From Sanguibacter keddieii (lineage in GTDB: Bacteria > Actinomycetota > Actinomycetes > Actinomycetales > Actinomycetaceae), in assembly GCF_001064145.1 (NCBI RefSeq), contig NZ_JVOJ01000038.1, positions 1 through 64,000 on the forward strand: 64,000 bases of DNA. The letters are read 5' to 3'. The position numbers and the translations under genes are program-made. The notes under the pieces were generated by a model. It did no database searches, was not told the DNA's origin, and saw only the letters and a list, made by a program, of their open reading frames with translations. This document shows positions 34,170-43,581 of this stretch, piece by piece. Within the stretch, counting starts at the first letter, position 1; each line of letters opens with the position of its first letter.

Positions 34170-36941
34170 TTAACCGGCGTCGACGATGCCGGTCGATGCG
34201 GCGCGGCGACGGCGCTTGACGCGAGGCTGATCGCTCGCCTCAGGAAGCGCAATGTCATCGGTCGACTTGGTCGGCACCACCGGGGTGCTCGCCTCGGCGC
34301 GCGCGGGCAGATCGATGACGACGGGAGCGGGGGCCACATCGGGCTCCACGATGCCGGTCGAGACGGCGGCGCGGCGCTTGCGAGTCTTACGCGGCGCGAC
34401 GGGTGCCTGGGCGGGCGCCTCCTCCACGACCGGCGCATTCACCGGCGCGACGGCCGGAGCCTCGTCCGCCTGAACGGCGGGAACAGACGTCTGCGTGGTG
34501 GCGCGGCGACGGGTCTTCTTCGGCGCAGGAGCCTCGGTCGGCTCGCCAGACGAGGCCGTTGCCACCTTGCGGGATGCGCGGCGACGGGTCGCCGGGGCAT
34601 TCTCGCGCTGCTCGGGCAGCTGAATCTCGGAAGCATCCTTGGCGGGTGCCGCCGGCTCGTCCGAGTGATCAACCGGCTCGGGCAGGTCAATGTGCACGGG
34701 AAGCTCGGGCAGCGGAGCAGACTGGGCGACGCGACGGCGACGACGAGGACGCTTGGTCGCACTCTCCTCAGCTTCGTCGGCGACAGGCGCGGACGCAGGG
34801 GCCTCCGCAACTGCCTGAGCAGCAGCCTCGGAGGGCGCGGACTGCGCAACGCTCGATGCCTCGGGCTCCTGAGCGGCGGCCGACACGGCGCGCGTGCGGC
34901 GCTTCTTGGCGGGAGCGGCCTCCTCGGCTGCGCTCTCGTCTTCCTTACGGGTCGAGGCAGCGGCGATCGCGCTCAGGGCCTCCTTAGCGCGCTCATGATC
35001 GGCATTATCCTCAATGCGACGAGGCTCAGCCTTCTTCTGCTGCTTCTTCGCACCCTTCGATCCCTTCGAAGACTGTTCGGACCCGGAGGTCTCCACCGGG
35101 TGGTGGTGAACGATGAAGCCGCGGCCCTCGCAGGCCTCACACGGGGTGGAGAAGGCTTCGACGAGGCCCTCACCCACGCGCTTACGTGTCATCTGCACGA
35201 GGCCCAGGGACGTAATCTCGGTGACCTGGTGACGGGTACGATCTCGTCCCAGGCACTCCACGAGGCGACGCAGCACGAGGTCACGGTTGGATTCGAGGAC
35301 CATGTCAACGAAGTCGATGATGACGATGCCACCAATGTCGCGCAGGCGCAGCTGGCGCACAATCTCTTCGGCGGCCTCGAGGTTGTTACGGGTCACCGTC
35401 TCCTCGAGAGTGCCGCCGGCGCCGATGAACTTGCCGGTGTTGACGTCGATGACGGTCATCGCCTCGGTGCGGTCGATGATGAGGGTGCCGCCCGAGGGCA
35501 GCCACACCTTGCGGTCCATGCCCTTGGCGAGCTGCTCGTCGATGCGGTGGGCGTGGAAGACGTCCTGGGTGCCCACCCACTGCTCGACGCGATCGGAGAG
35601 CTCGGGGCTGAGCTCGTCGACGTATTCCTTGACGGTCGCGTAGGTGTCGCGCCCCTCGATGACGAGCTTCGAGAAGTCCTCATTGAAGATGTCGCGCACG
35701 ACGCGCACGGCCAGCTCGGGCTCGCCGCGCAGCAGCGTCGGGGCGATCTTCGTGTTGGTGCGCTTCTTCTCGATGTCCTCCCACTGGCGGGTCAGGCGAG
35801 CGACGTCGTCGCGGATCTGCTCCTCCGTCGCGCCTTCCGCGGCGGTGCGCACGATGACGCCCGAACCCGAAGGAACGACAGCCTTGAGGATCTTCTTCAG
35901 GCGAGCGCGCTCCTTGTCCGGCAGCTTGCGGGAGATGCCCATCATGGAACCGCCGGGAATGAGGACCAGGTAGCGGCCGGCCAGCGTGATCTGAGAGGTC
36001 AGGCGGGCACCCTTGTGCCCGATCGGATCCTTCGTCACCTGAACGAGGACCGGATCACCGGACTTCAGCGCCGCCTCGATACGACGGGGCTTGCCCTCCA
36101 TGCCGACGGCATCCCAGTTGACCTCGCCGGCGTACAGGACGGCGTTGCGTCCGCGACCCACGTCGACGAATGCAGCTTCCATCGAAGGAAGCACGTTCTG
36201 GACGCGGCCCAGGTAGATGTTGCCGACCATCGAGGACTGCGTGCGGCGCGCGACGTAGTGCTCGACGAGCAGGCCATCTTCAAGGATGGCGATCTGGTCG
36301 AGGCCGTCCTGGTCGCGGATGACCATCGTGCGCTCGACCGACTCGCGGCGAGCGAGGAACTCAGACTCGGAGATGGAGTGGCGACGGCGACCTTCGCGGC
36401 GGCCTTCACGGCGACGCATCTTCTTCGCCTCCAGGCGCGTGGATCCCTTCAGGGCCTGGACCTGGTCCGCGGGATCACTGCCTTCCTCGGAGGAAGCTGA
36501 GCTGCGCGCGCGGCGGCGGCGACGGCGACGGCCGGAGGTCTCCTCCTCGTCCGAGGACTCGGAGTCCTGCGCGGGCGCGTCGGACTTGTCGGCTTCTTCC
36601 TGGGCGGGGGTCGCGGCCTCGTCCGCCTTCTTGGAGCGACGGCGACGGCGGGTCTTCGGCTCGGCGGATGCCTCCTCAGACTCAGACTCGGCCGCGGGAG
36701 CCTCGGGAGTTTGGGCAGCCTCGGCCTCGTCGGTGGCCTTCTTAGAGCGGCGACGACGCTTCGGGGTAGCTTCTTCGCGAGGAGCGGACTCCTCGTCGAC
36801 AGCAGCGGACTTGCGGCGACGCTTGGGCTCGGGCTCCTCAACAATCGCGGGAGGAGCGACCTCGGGGGCCGCCTGGAACACGGGTGCCTGGAAGAGCAGC
36901 GACGCGGCGGGTGCCACGGGCGTGGTGGATTCGGTTGTCAC
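34170..36941 (-). CDS. rne: Ribonuclease E/G family endoribonuclease
   Basis: 923 aa endoribonuclease for rRNA maturation and mRNA decay. Layout: an N-terminal arm of about 240 residues with alternating Arg/Lys clusters (KRRRRSKK) and acidic Ala/Glu stretches; an S1-containing catalytic core (about 260-650: GRVQNVLPSMEAAFVDVGRG, IDFVDMVLESNRD, and the Zn-link CEACEGRGF); and a C-terminal arm with more Arg-rich clusters. This two-arm layout is typical of actinobacterial RNase E. GTG 36941 is chosen for SD GGAG 5 nt upstream and because the longer frame has no plausible start context. Confidence 0.94.
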   Translation of the reverse strand: MTTESTTPVAPAASLLFQAPVFQAAPEVAPPAIVEEPEPKRRRKSAAVDEESAPREEATPKRRRRSKKATDEAEAAQTPEAPAAESESEEASAEPKTRRRRRSKKADEAATPAQEEADKSDAPAQDSESSDEEETSGRRRRRRRARSSASSEEGSDPADQVQALKGSTRLEAKKMRRREGRREGRRRHSISESEFLARRESVERTMVIRDQDGLDQIAILEDGLLVEHYVARRTQSSMVGNIYLGRVQNVLPSMEAAFVDVGRGRNAVLYAGEVNWDAVGMEGKPRRIEAALKSGDPVLVQVTKDPIGHKGARLTSQITLAGRYLVLIPGGSMMGISRKLPDKERARLKKILKAVVPSGSGVIVRTAAEGATEEQIRDDVARLTRQWEDIEKKRTNTKIAPTLLRGEPELAVRVVRDIFNEDFSKLVIEGRDTYATVKEYVDELSPELSDRVEQWVGTQDVFHAHRIDEQLAKGMDRKVWLPSGGTLIIDRTEAMTVIDVNTGKFIGAGGTLEETVTRNNLEAAEEIVRQLRLRDIGGIVIIDFVDMVLESNRDLVLRRLVECLGRDRTRHQVTEITSLGLVQMTRKRVGEGLVEAFSTPCEACEGRGFIVHHHPVETSGSEQSSKGSKGAKKQQKKAEPRRIEDNADHERAKEALSAIAAASTRKEDESAAEEAAPAKKRRTRAVSAAAQEPEASSVAQSAPSEAAAQAVAEAPASAPVADEAEESATKRPRRRRRVAQSAPLPELPVHIDLPEPVDHSDEPAAPAKDASEIQLPEQRENAPATRRRASRKVATASSGEPTEAPAPKKTRRRATTQTSVPAVQADEAPAVAPVNAPVVEEAPAQAPVAPRKTRKRRAAVSTGIVEPDVAPAPVVIDLPARAEASTPVVPTKSTDDIALPEASDQPRVKRRRRAASTGIVDAG

Positions 36942-37354
36942 GATTCTCCAATGGTGGGTGCGCGCCCCGTGCCTGGACGCACCCTTTTTCATCGCCCGCG
37001 TGGGGCGGAAACCTAGTGGAGCGCTGATGCGCAGCGGCCGGCGGCATATGAATACGTCATCGCTCGGCTCTCGTCGCAGGGGCACTCCCGCGACATCCAT
37101 TCACGTCCATTGTCGCACAACAGCGTCTTGTTCCGACGGTGGGGTGATCAGAACAACGCAACGCCGAGCAATATCTCACGGAAGAAGCCGTAAAAATTAT
37201 TCGGACGCGTATGTCACAAAACAAGCTCTCAACCAGCATTTCAACCAATCCAACCGACATTTTTGGGCTACATTATTAGCAACCCGTGACATAGGTCCCA
37301 TGGATCTCGGACACGGGATCATTGACCCTAATCCCAACACGAGAAGGTCCCATC
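36942..37354. other. Divergent rne/cydA promoter region
   Basis: 413 nt without a gene. The cydA-proximal 200 nt are AT-rich; a TACATT (37269-37274) is a possible -10 for cydA, but no good -35 or clear regulator site could be assigned. A short TGTCACAAAAC (37213-37223) is only half of a CRP/Rex-like site. Confidence 0.4.
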
Positions 37355-38902
37355 ATGACCCTCGCGCAGACAGCGCTTGACGCGGTCACCGTCGGACGAT
37401 GGCAGTTCGGTGTTACCACCGTCTACCACTTCGTCCTCGTGCCGCTGACGATCGGCCTGTCCCTGCTGGTTGCCATCATGCAGACCGCGTGGCACCGCAC
37501 CGGCAAGGAATACTGGCTGCAAGCAACTCGCTTCTTTGGCAAGCTCCTCCTCATCAACTTCGCGCTCGGTGTTGCCACCGGTATCGTGCAGGAGTTCCAG
37601 TTCGGCATGAACTGGTCCGAATACTCCCGCTTCGTCGGCGACATCTTCGGCGCTCCCCTGGCCGTTGAGGCCCTCCTCGCCTTCTTCCTTGAGTCCACCT
37701 TCCTGGGCCTGTGGATTTTCGGCTGGGGCCGCCTCTCCAAGCGTATGCACCTGCTGACGATCTGGTGCGTCGCCCTGGGCACCATGTTCTCCGCGGCCTG
37801 GATCCTCGCGGCCAACGCGTGGATGCAGCACCCCGTCGGCGCCCGCTTCAACCCCGAGACCGGCCGCGCCGAACTCGATGGTGTGAGCGGCTTCCTGGAG
37901 CTCATCACCTCCGGCGTGTACCTGAGCGAGTACGCGCACGTCATCACCTCCGCTTGGCTGGTCGCCGGCTCCTTCGTTGCCGGCATCTCCATCTGGTGGA
38001 TGGTGCGCACCGCCCGCGAGGGCTCCGACGAGGCCATGGCTCAGTCGCGCACCATCTGGCGCCCGATCGCCCGCTTCGGCCTGACCGCCGTCCTGATCGG
38101 CGGCCTCGGAACCGCCGTTTCCGGCCACATCCAGGGCCAGGAGATGGTTGAGGTCCAGCCCATGAAGATGGCTGCCGCCGAAGGCATCTGTGTGGACACC
38201 GAAGGCGCGGCCTTCACGGTCGCCCAGTTCGGCTCCTGCCCCCTCGGTGATGACGGCGCGCAGCCGACCCAGTTCATCAGGGTTCCCGGCGTCGCATCCT
38301 TCATGTCGCACAACTCCTTCACCGCCACCTCTGAGGGCGTCGCCGACGTCCAGGAGCGCATGGTGGAGCTGCTCAACTCCGATGCGAACTTCACCGCCAA
38401 GTACGGCGACGCCTCGCAGTACGACTTCCGTCCTCCGCAGATGGTCGCCTTCTGGTCGTTCCGCTTCATGATCGGTCTGGGCATGCTGGCCTTCCTGCTG
38501 GCGGCGTGGGGCCTGTGGGCGACCCGCGGCGGACGTACCTCGTCCAACAAGTGGCTGAGCGTCCTCGCCCTGGTCAACCTGCCCCTGCCGTTCGCGGCCG
38601 CTTCCTTCGGCTGGATCTTCACCGAGATGGGTCGTCAGCCGTGGGTTGTCGTCCCGAACCTGCAGGCGCTGTCCGCCGGCTCCGACCTCGGTTCCGTCAA
38701 CATGATGACCGACATGGGTATCTCCCCCAACGTTCCCGCTGGCCAGATGCTCACCTCGCTCATCCTGTTCACCCTGCTGTACGGCGTCCTCGGCGTCATG
38801 TGGTACATCCTCATGAAGCGCTACGCCGTCGAGGGCATCCATTCATCCAAGGCCGACAAGGCTAAGGATGACGCTCCCGCTGACCTGTCCTTCGGATACT
38901 GA
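37355..38902 (+). CDS. cydA: Cytochrome bd ubiquinol oxidase subunit I
   Basis: 515 aa quinol oxidase subunit carrying hemes b558, b595 and d, reducing O2 at low concentration. Multiple TM helices; RWQFGVTTVYHFVLVPLTIG at the N-terminus holds the heme-ligand His of subunit I, and GRQPWVV is a conserved quinol/heme-site block near residue 430. ATG 37355 follows GAGAAGG. It is the first gene of cydA-cydB, then cydD-cydC. Confidence 0.97.
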   Translation: MTLAQTALDAVTVGRWQFGVTTVYHFVLVPLTIGLSLLVAIMQTAWHRTGKEYWLQATRFFGKLLLINFALGVATGIVQEFQFGMNWSEYSRFVGDIFGAPLAVEALLAFFLESTFLGLWIFGWGRLSKRMHLLTIWCVALGTMFSAAWILAANAWMQHPVGARFNPETGRAELDGVSGFLELITSGVYLSEYAHVITSAWLVAGSFVAGISIWWMVRTAREGSDEAMAQSRTIWRPIARFGLTAVLIGGLGTAVSGHIQGQEMVEVQPMKMAAAEGICVDTEGAAFTVAQFGSCPLGDDGAQPTQFIRVPGVASFMSHNSFTATSEGVADVQERMVELLNSDANFTAKYGDASQYDFRPPQMVAFWSFRFMIGLGMLAFLLAAWGLWATRGGRTSSNKWLSVLALVNLPLPFAAASFGWIFTEMGRQPWVVVPNLQALSAGSDLGSVNMMTDMGISPNVPAGQMLTSLILFTLLYGVLGVMWYILMKRYAVEGIHSSKADKAKDDAPADLSFGY

Positions 38903-38916
38903 GAGGAACACCGATC

Positions 38917-40038
38917 ATGACTCTGTCTATCCTGTGGTTCGTTCTCATCGCCGTTCTGTGGACGGTCTACCTGATCCTCGAGGGCTTCGACTTCGGCGTC
39001 GGTATGCTTCTCCCCTTCGTCGCCAAGGGCGACCGTGAGCGCACCCAGACCGTGCGCACGATCGGCCCCCACTGGGACGGCAACGAGGTGTGGCTGCTCA
39101 CCGCTGGTGGCGCGACCTTCGCCGCGTTCCCCGAGTGGTACGCGACCATGTTCTCGGGCATGTACCTCGCCCTCTTCCTGATCCTCGTCTGCCTGATTAT
39201 CCGCGTCATGGCACTCGAGTGGCGTAGCAAGGTCGCCACCGAGAAGTGGCGTCACGCCTGGGACTGGGCGCACACGATCAGCGCGTGGCTCGTCCCGATC
39301 CTGCTGGGCGTCGCATTCGCGAACTTCGTCCAGGGCATGCGCATTGAGGTCATTGACGTGGCCACCGGCACCGTCATCGATCCGACGCTGGTCAACCAGT
39401 CGCTGGCAAGCGCGACGCACCAGCTGACCGGCGGTTTCTTCTCGCTGCTCACGCCCTACACCATCCTGGGCGGCCTGGCCGTCATGGCCGTGTGCCTGGC
39501 TCACGGTGCGCAGTTCCTGGCGCTGAAGACGACGGGCGAGGTCCGCGACCGCGCCAACGCGATTGCCGCCCCCGCGACGATCGCCGCGACCGTCCTGGCC
39601 GCCGCCTGGCTCGTGTGGGGTCAGTTCGCCTACACGACGAACGTTCTGGCGTGGATCCCGCTCGTGGTCGCCGCGCTCGCGATCATCGTGTCGACGGCTC
39701 TGTCGCAGGCGTCGCTGCGTCGCGAGGGCTGGTCCTTCGTGGCTTCCTCCGTCGCGATCGCCGGCACTGTCGCGTGGGTGTTCGCGTCAATGGCTCCGGC
39801 CGTCCAGAAGTCCTCGATCAACCCGGCATACTCGCTGACGATTGATCAGGCTTCCTCGACCCCGTCGACGCTGACCGTCATGACCATCGTGACCGTCTGC
39901 CTGCTGCCGATCGTCCTGGTCTACGTCTTCTGGTCCTACTGGATGTTCCGCGCTCGCGTGGGCGTCGAGGACGTTGAGACGCGCACCGGTCTGCTCCTCA
40001 AGAAGATCCGCGTGGGCGAGAACTTCTTCGCCAGCTGA
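38917..40038 (+). CDS. cydB: Cytochrome bd ubiquinol oxidase subunit II
   Basis: 373 aa membrane subunit. LEGFDFGVGMLLPF near residue 20 and WDGNEVWLLTAGGATFAAFP near residue 49 are family hallmarks. It is 14 nt after cydA with SD GAGAGGAA, so cotranslated in one unit; a terminator-like hairpin separates it from cydD. Confidence 0.97.
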   Translation: MTLSILWFVLIAVLWTVYLILEGFDFGVGMLLPFVAKGDRERTQTVRTIGPHWDGNEVWLLTAGGATFAAFPEWYATMFSGMYLALFLILVCLIIRVMALEWRSKVATEKWRHAWDWAHTISAWLVPILLGVAFANFVQGMRIEVIDVATGTVIDPTLVNQSLASATHQLTGGFFSLLTPYTILGGLAVMAVCLAHGAQFLALKTTGEVRDRANAIAAPATIAATVLAAAWLVWGQFAYTTNVLAWIPLVVAALAIIVSTALSQASLRREGWSFVASSVAIAGTVAWVFASMAPAVQKSSINPAYSLTIDQASSTPSTLTVMTIVTVCLLPIVLVYVFWSYWMFRARVGVEDVETRTGLLLKKIRVGENFFAS

Positions 40039-40051
40039 TCCTCGCATCACG

Positions 40052-40090
40052 ACGCGCCCGGTCCCTCTTACAGGGGCCGGGCGCGTTTGT
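40052..40090 (+). terminator. Terminator after cydAB
   Basis: ACGCGCCCGGTCCC pairs with GGGGCCGGGCGCGT (40073-40086, one G-U), 7-nt loop, followed by TTGTTGT. It makes cydDC-kinase a separable unit with its own start at 40154. Confidence 0.7.
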
Positions 40091-40153
40091 TGTCACGCCA
40101 CGAGGGTGGGGACCTTTGGCCCATGACGAGCCGTTTTAAGGCACAATAGATAC

Positions 40154-41830
40154 GTGCGTCCCTTTGATCCTCGCTTGTTGCGTTATGCCCGCTCGGCGCG
40201 CGGTCCCATCGCTGTGACGGCCCTCCTGGGGACGTTCACTGCGCTGTTGGTCCTCGCCCAGGCGCTTCTCATTTCCGCAGCCCTCTCCCCCGTCGTCTCG
40301 GGCACTGCGTCCCTCACCGACGTCTGGCCCTTCATTGTGGGAATCGCGGCCGTGTTCGCCTGCCGCGCACTCATCGTCGCAGCCCGTGAGGCGGTGAGCA
40401 CTCGCGCGGCCGCCGCCGCGGTCAGGGAGCTGCGCGGACGCGTCGTCGATGCGAGCGTCACGCTCGGGCCTCGCTGGAGGGCTACCAAAGGTGCGGAGAC
40501 GACGACGCTGCTGTCGACCGGTCTCGAGGATCTGCGCCCCTACTTCGTCTCCTTCCTTCCCCAGCTCGTCCTCGTGTGCACGGTGACCCCGGCAGCCCTC
40601 GGCGTCATTCTTCTGCTCGACTTCTGGTCCGCGTTTATCGCCCTCCTCGTCATCCCTCTGATCCCGATCTTCATGATTCTCATCGGACGCTTTACGCAGG
40701 CGGCCTCGGAGGACAAGCTCGCGTCGATGAAGCGCCTGACCGCCCAGCTCCTCGACCTCATGTCGGGCCTTCCCACGCTGCGCGGCCTCGGCCGCGAAAA
40801 GGCACCGCGCACGCACCTGCACGCTCTGGGGGCTGCGAACACCAAGGCCACGATGAGCACCCTACGCGTCGCGTTCCTGTCGGGCGGCGTGCTCGAGTTC
40901 TTGACGACCCTGTCGGTGGCCCTCGTCGCCGTCGAGGTTGGCATGCGCCTCGTTTTCGGCAACATTTCGCTGTTCCACGGCCTCGCGGTCATTATGCTCG
41001 CCCCCGAGGTTTTCGAACCCCTGCGCCAGGTCGGCGCGCAGTTCCACGCCTCGGCAAACGGCGTGACGGCCTCGAAGGCCGCTTTCGACATCATCGAGGA
41101 GGCCGAGGCCGTAGCCTCCCCCGGAACCGACGCATGCCCCGACATGGCACGCACCGACATCGGTCTCGATGGCCTCGGCGTGCGTGCGCGCGGCGCGTGG
41201 GCTCCGGCTCCAACGAACGGCGTCATCGCTCCCGGCATCGTGACGGCGCTGTCTGGTCCCTCCGGCGCGGGCAAGTCCACGATTGTCGCGTGTTTGCTGG
41301 CCGACATGACCCCGGACGCAGGCCGTGTCCTCCTGCGCCCCTCGGCCTCGTCCTCCGAGAGCGGGGAGTCCGTCCTGTCGGATATTGATCCCGCGACCTG
41401 GCGTCGCCAGATCTCGTGGGTGCCTCAATCCCCCACGCTGGTTCCGGGTACGATCCTGGACAACATGGGCGATCTGCCGCTCGACGACCTCAATGATGCG
41501 GCAGCGGCCACCGGCTTCGATGACGTCTTGGCCAGCGCCCCCGACGGGTGGAATACCATCATCGGCTCCGGCGGCGTCGGCCTGTCCGTTGGCCAGCGCC
41601 AGCGCCTCGCGCTCACGCGCGCCCTGGCCGCGCACTCCCAGGTCGTCATCCTCGACGAGCCCACCGCACACCTCGATGCCGTCAGCGAAGAAACCGTTGT
41701 GCGGGCCATCGATGCGATGCGGGATGCGGGACGAACCGTCATCGTCATCGCGCACCGCGCTGCCATGATGGAGGCCGCGGATGCCATCATCGACGTTCGC
41801 TCGACCGCTGACGAGGAGGCACGCGCATGA
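40154..41830 (+). CDS. cydD: Thiol reductant ABC exporter subunit CydD
   Basis: 558 aa fused TM-ATPase half of the CydDC exporter of cysteine/glutathione, needed for cytochrome bd assembly. Six TM region (about 1-300), then the ATPase with Walker A GPSGAGKST, Q-loop SWVPQSP, signature GLSVGQRQRLALT and Walker B VVILDEPTAHLD. GTG start without a good SD. It overlaps cydC by ATGA. Confidence 0.93.
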   Translation: MRPFDPRLLRYARSARGPIAVTALLGTFTALLVLAQALLISAALSPVVSGTASLTDVWPFIVGIAAVFACRALIVAAREAVSTRAAAAAVRELRGRVVDASVTLGPRWRATKGAETTTLLSTGLEDLRPYFVSFLPQLVLVCTVTPAALGVILLLDFWSAFIALLVIPLIPIFMILIGRFTQAASEDKLASMKRLTAQLLDLMSGLPTLRGLGREKAPRTHLHALGAANTKATMSTLRVAFLSGGVLEFLTTLSVALVAVEVGMRLVFGNISLFHGLAVIMLAPEVFEPLRQVGAQFHASANGVTASKAAFDIIEEAEAVASPGTDACPDMARTDIGLDGLGVRARGAWAPAPTNGVIAPGIVTALSGPSGAGKSTIVACLLADMTPDAGRVLLRPSASSSESGESVLSDIDPATWRRQISWVPQSPTLVPGTILDNMGDLPLDDLNDAAAATGFDDVLASAPDGWNTIIGSGGVGLSVGQRQRLALTRALAAHSQVVILDEPTAHLDAVSEETVVRAIDAMRDAGRTVIVIAHRAAMMEAADAIIDVRSTADEEARA

Positions 41831-43581
41831 AGCTCTTTCTGACCCGCTCCGAATCAGCCGCGCTGCGCCGATGCATCTCCATGCTCCAGGTCTCGCGCTC
41901 GGGCTTCGCTCTGTCGTTGCTGCTCGGCGTCACCGCCCTCGGCGCCGCAATCGCTCTCGGCGGCACAGCCGCCTGGCTCATCGCACGCGCCTCCCAGCAA
42001 CCCCCGGTGCTCTACCTGACGGTCGCCGCTACCTCGGTCCGCCTCTTTGGTGTCTCGCGTGCCCTCGCACGCTACCTGTCGCGCCTCGCCTCCCACAAGG
42101 TGGCGCTGACGGGCATGGACAACCTGCGTAACAACCTTTACGACGAGTTGGCTGCGGCCCCGGGTACGAAGCTGTCGACGCTGCGCCGAGGCGATCTCAT
42201 GACCCGCGCCGGAGCCGACGTCGATGAGGTCGGCAACGTCGTCGTCAAGACTCTCCTACCCGCCCTCGTCGCGGCAATCGTCGGCGTGGGCACAGTCGGT
42301 GTCATCACGATCATCTCGCCGGCAGCCGGCATCATCCTTGCGCTCAGCCTCGTCGTCTCGGGCATTATTGCCCCGGCCCTCATCGCCCGTTCGGTGCGCC
42401 TGGCCGAGAGCCAGGGAGCCGACGCGCGCACCGACATCGCGGCGACCTCGCTCGCGATCCTCGAGGGAGCCACCGAGCTGTCCATGGCGGGCACGCTGAA
42501 GCGCGCACGCCGCTCCCTGGACCGTGCTGAAGGCGAGCTGAGCGCCGCTCTGGCCCGCTCGGCCCGCCTGTCCGCGTTCGCGCGCGGCCTCGACGTGTGT
42601 GCGATGGGTATCGCCGTGATCGGCGCGCTCCTCATCGGGATCCCGCAGACAACCTCGGGGGCCCTCGCGCAGGTACTCCTGGCCGTCGTCGTCCTCGTCC
42701 CTCTGTCTTCCTTCGAGGGAGTCGCCGAACTGACGCCAGCCGCCGCCCAGCTCGTGCGCAGCGCCCAGGCCGCGACGCGTATCTGCTCACTCCTGGACGA
42801 GGAGGCTCCCGCACAGCCCCACGATGTTCCGGAAGGCCCCACCGTCATCGAGGCGCGCGACCTCGCCATCGGCTGGCCGGGTGGCCTCACCCTTGTGACT
42901 GGCATTTCGCTGACGCTGCGACCCGGATCATCCCTCGCGATTGTCGGCCCCTCGGGCATCGGGAAGACGACGCTGCTGGCGACCCTCACGGGTATCATCC
43001 CGCCCAAGTCGGGCAGTGCTCTCATCAACGGCGTTCCCGCGTGGGGAGCCGATCGTGACCAGCTCACCTCGCGCATCACGATGACAGCAGAGGACGCACA
43101 CGTCTTCGCCACCACCATCTACGAAAACCTGCGGGTCGCCCGCGCGTCCCTCACCCGGGACGAGGCCTCGGAGCTCCTGGCCCGAGCCGGCCTCGCGCAG
43201 TGGGTCCAGTCCCTGCCCGATGGCCTCGACACCGTGATCGGCTCCGGAGGCACGACAGTGTCCGGCGGCGAGCGTCGCCGCCTTCTCATGGCCAGGGCTC
43301 TCGCCGCTCCCGCCCCGATCATGGCTGTCGACGAGGCCTCCGAGCACCTCGATGCGGCGACGGCCGACCGCCTCATGGAAACGTTGCTGACGCGCTCGCC
43401 CGACCGGGCTACCCTGGTGGTCACCCACCGCTTAAGCGCCCTGGACCAGGCCGACCAGGTCATCGTCTTGGCAGCCCCCGAGCCCGGCCAGTGCGCGACG
43501 ATCGCCGCGCGCGGCACACACGACGAGGTCCTGCAGGCCCTTCCCACCTACCGGTGGGCCCTCGACCAGGAGGAACAATGA
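41827..43581 (+). CDS. cydC: Thiol reductant ABC exporter subunit CydC
   Basis: 584 aa partner of CydD. TM domain first, with LGGTAAWLIARASQQPPVLYL, then Walker A GPSGIGKTTLLAT, signature TVSGGERRRLLMARAL and Walker B IMAVDEASEHLD (Asp-Glu present, Ala for the usual Pro). Its stop overlaps the start of the sensor-kinase gene (ATGA). Confidence 0.94.
   Translation: MKLFLTRSESAALRRCISMLQVSRSGFALSLLLGVTALGAAIALGGTAAWLIARASQQPPVLYLTVAATSVRLFGVSRALARYLSRLASHKVALTGMDNLRNNLYDELAAAPGTKLSTLRRGDLMTRAGADVDEVGNVVVKTLLPALVAAIVGVGTVGVITIISPAAGIILALSLVVSGIIAPALIARSVRLAESQGADARTDIAATSLAILEGATELSMAGTLKRARRSLDRAEGELSAALARSARLSAFARGLDVCAMGIAVIGALLIGIPQTTSGALAQVLLAVVVLVPLSSFEGVAELTPAAAQLVRSAQAATRICSLLDEEAPAQPHDVPEGPTVIEARDLAIGWPGGLTLVTGISLTLRPGSSLAIVGPSGIGKTTLLATLTGIIPPKSGSALINGVPAWGADRDQLTSRITMTAEDAHVFATTIYENLRVARASLTRDEASELLARAGLAQWVQSLPDGLDTVIGSGGTTVSGGERRRLLMARALAAPAPIMAVDEASEHLDAATADRLMETLLTRSPDRATLVVTHRLSALDQADQVIVLAAPEPGQCATIAARGTHDEVLQALPTYRWALDQEEQ

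Noticed and set aside
37205-37223. CRP/Rex-type operator upstream of cydA
   Set aside because: Only one half-site (TGTCACAAA) is present; the other arm does not match.
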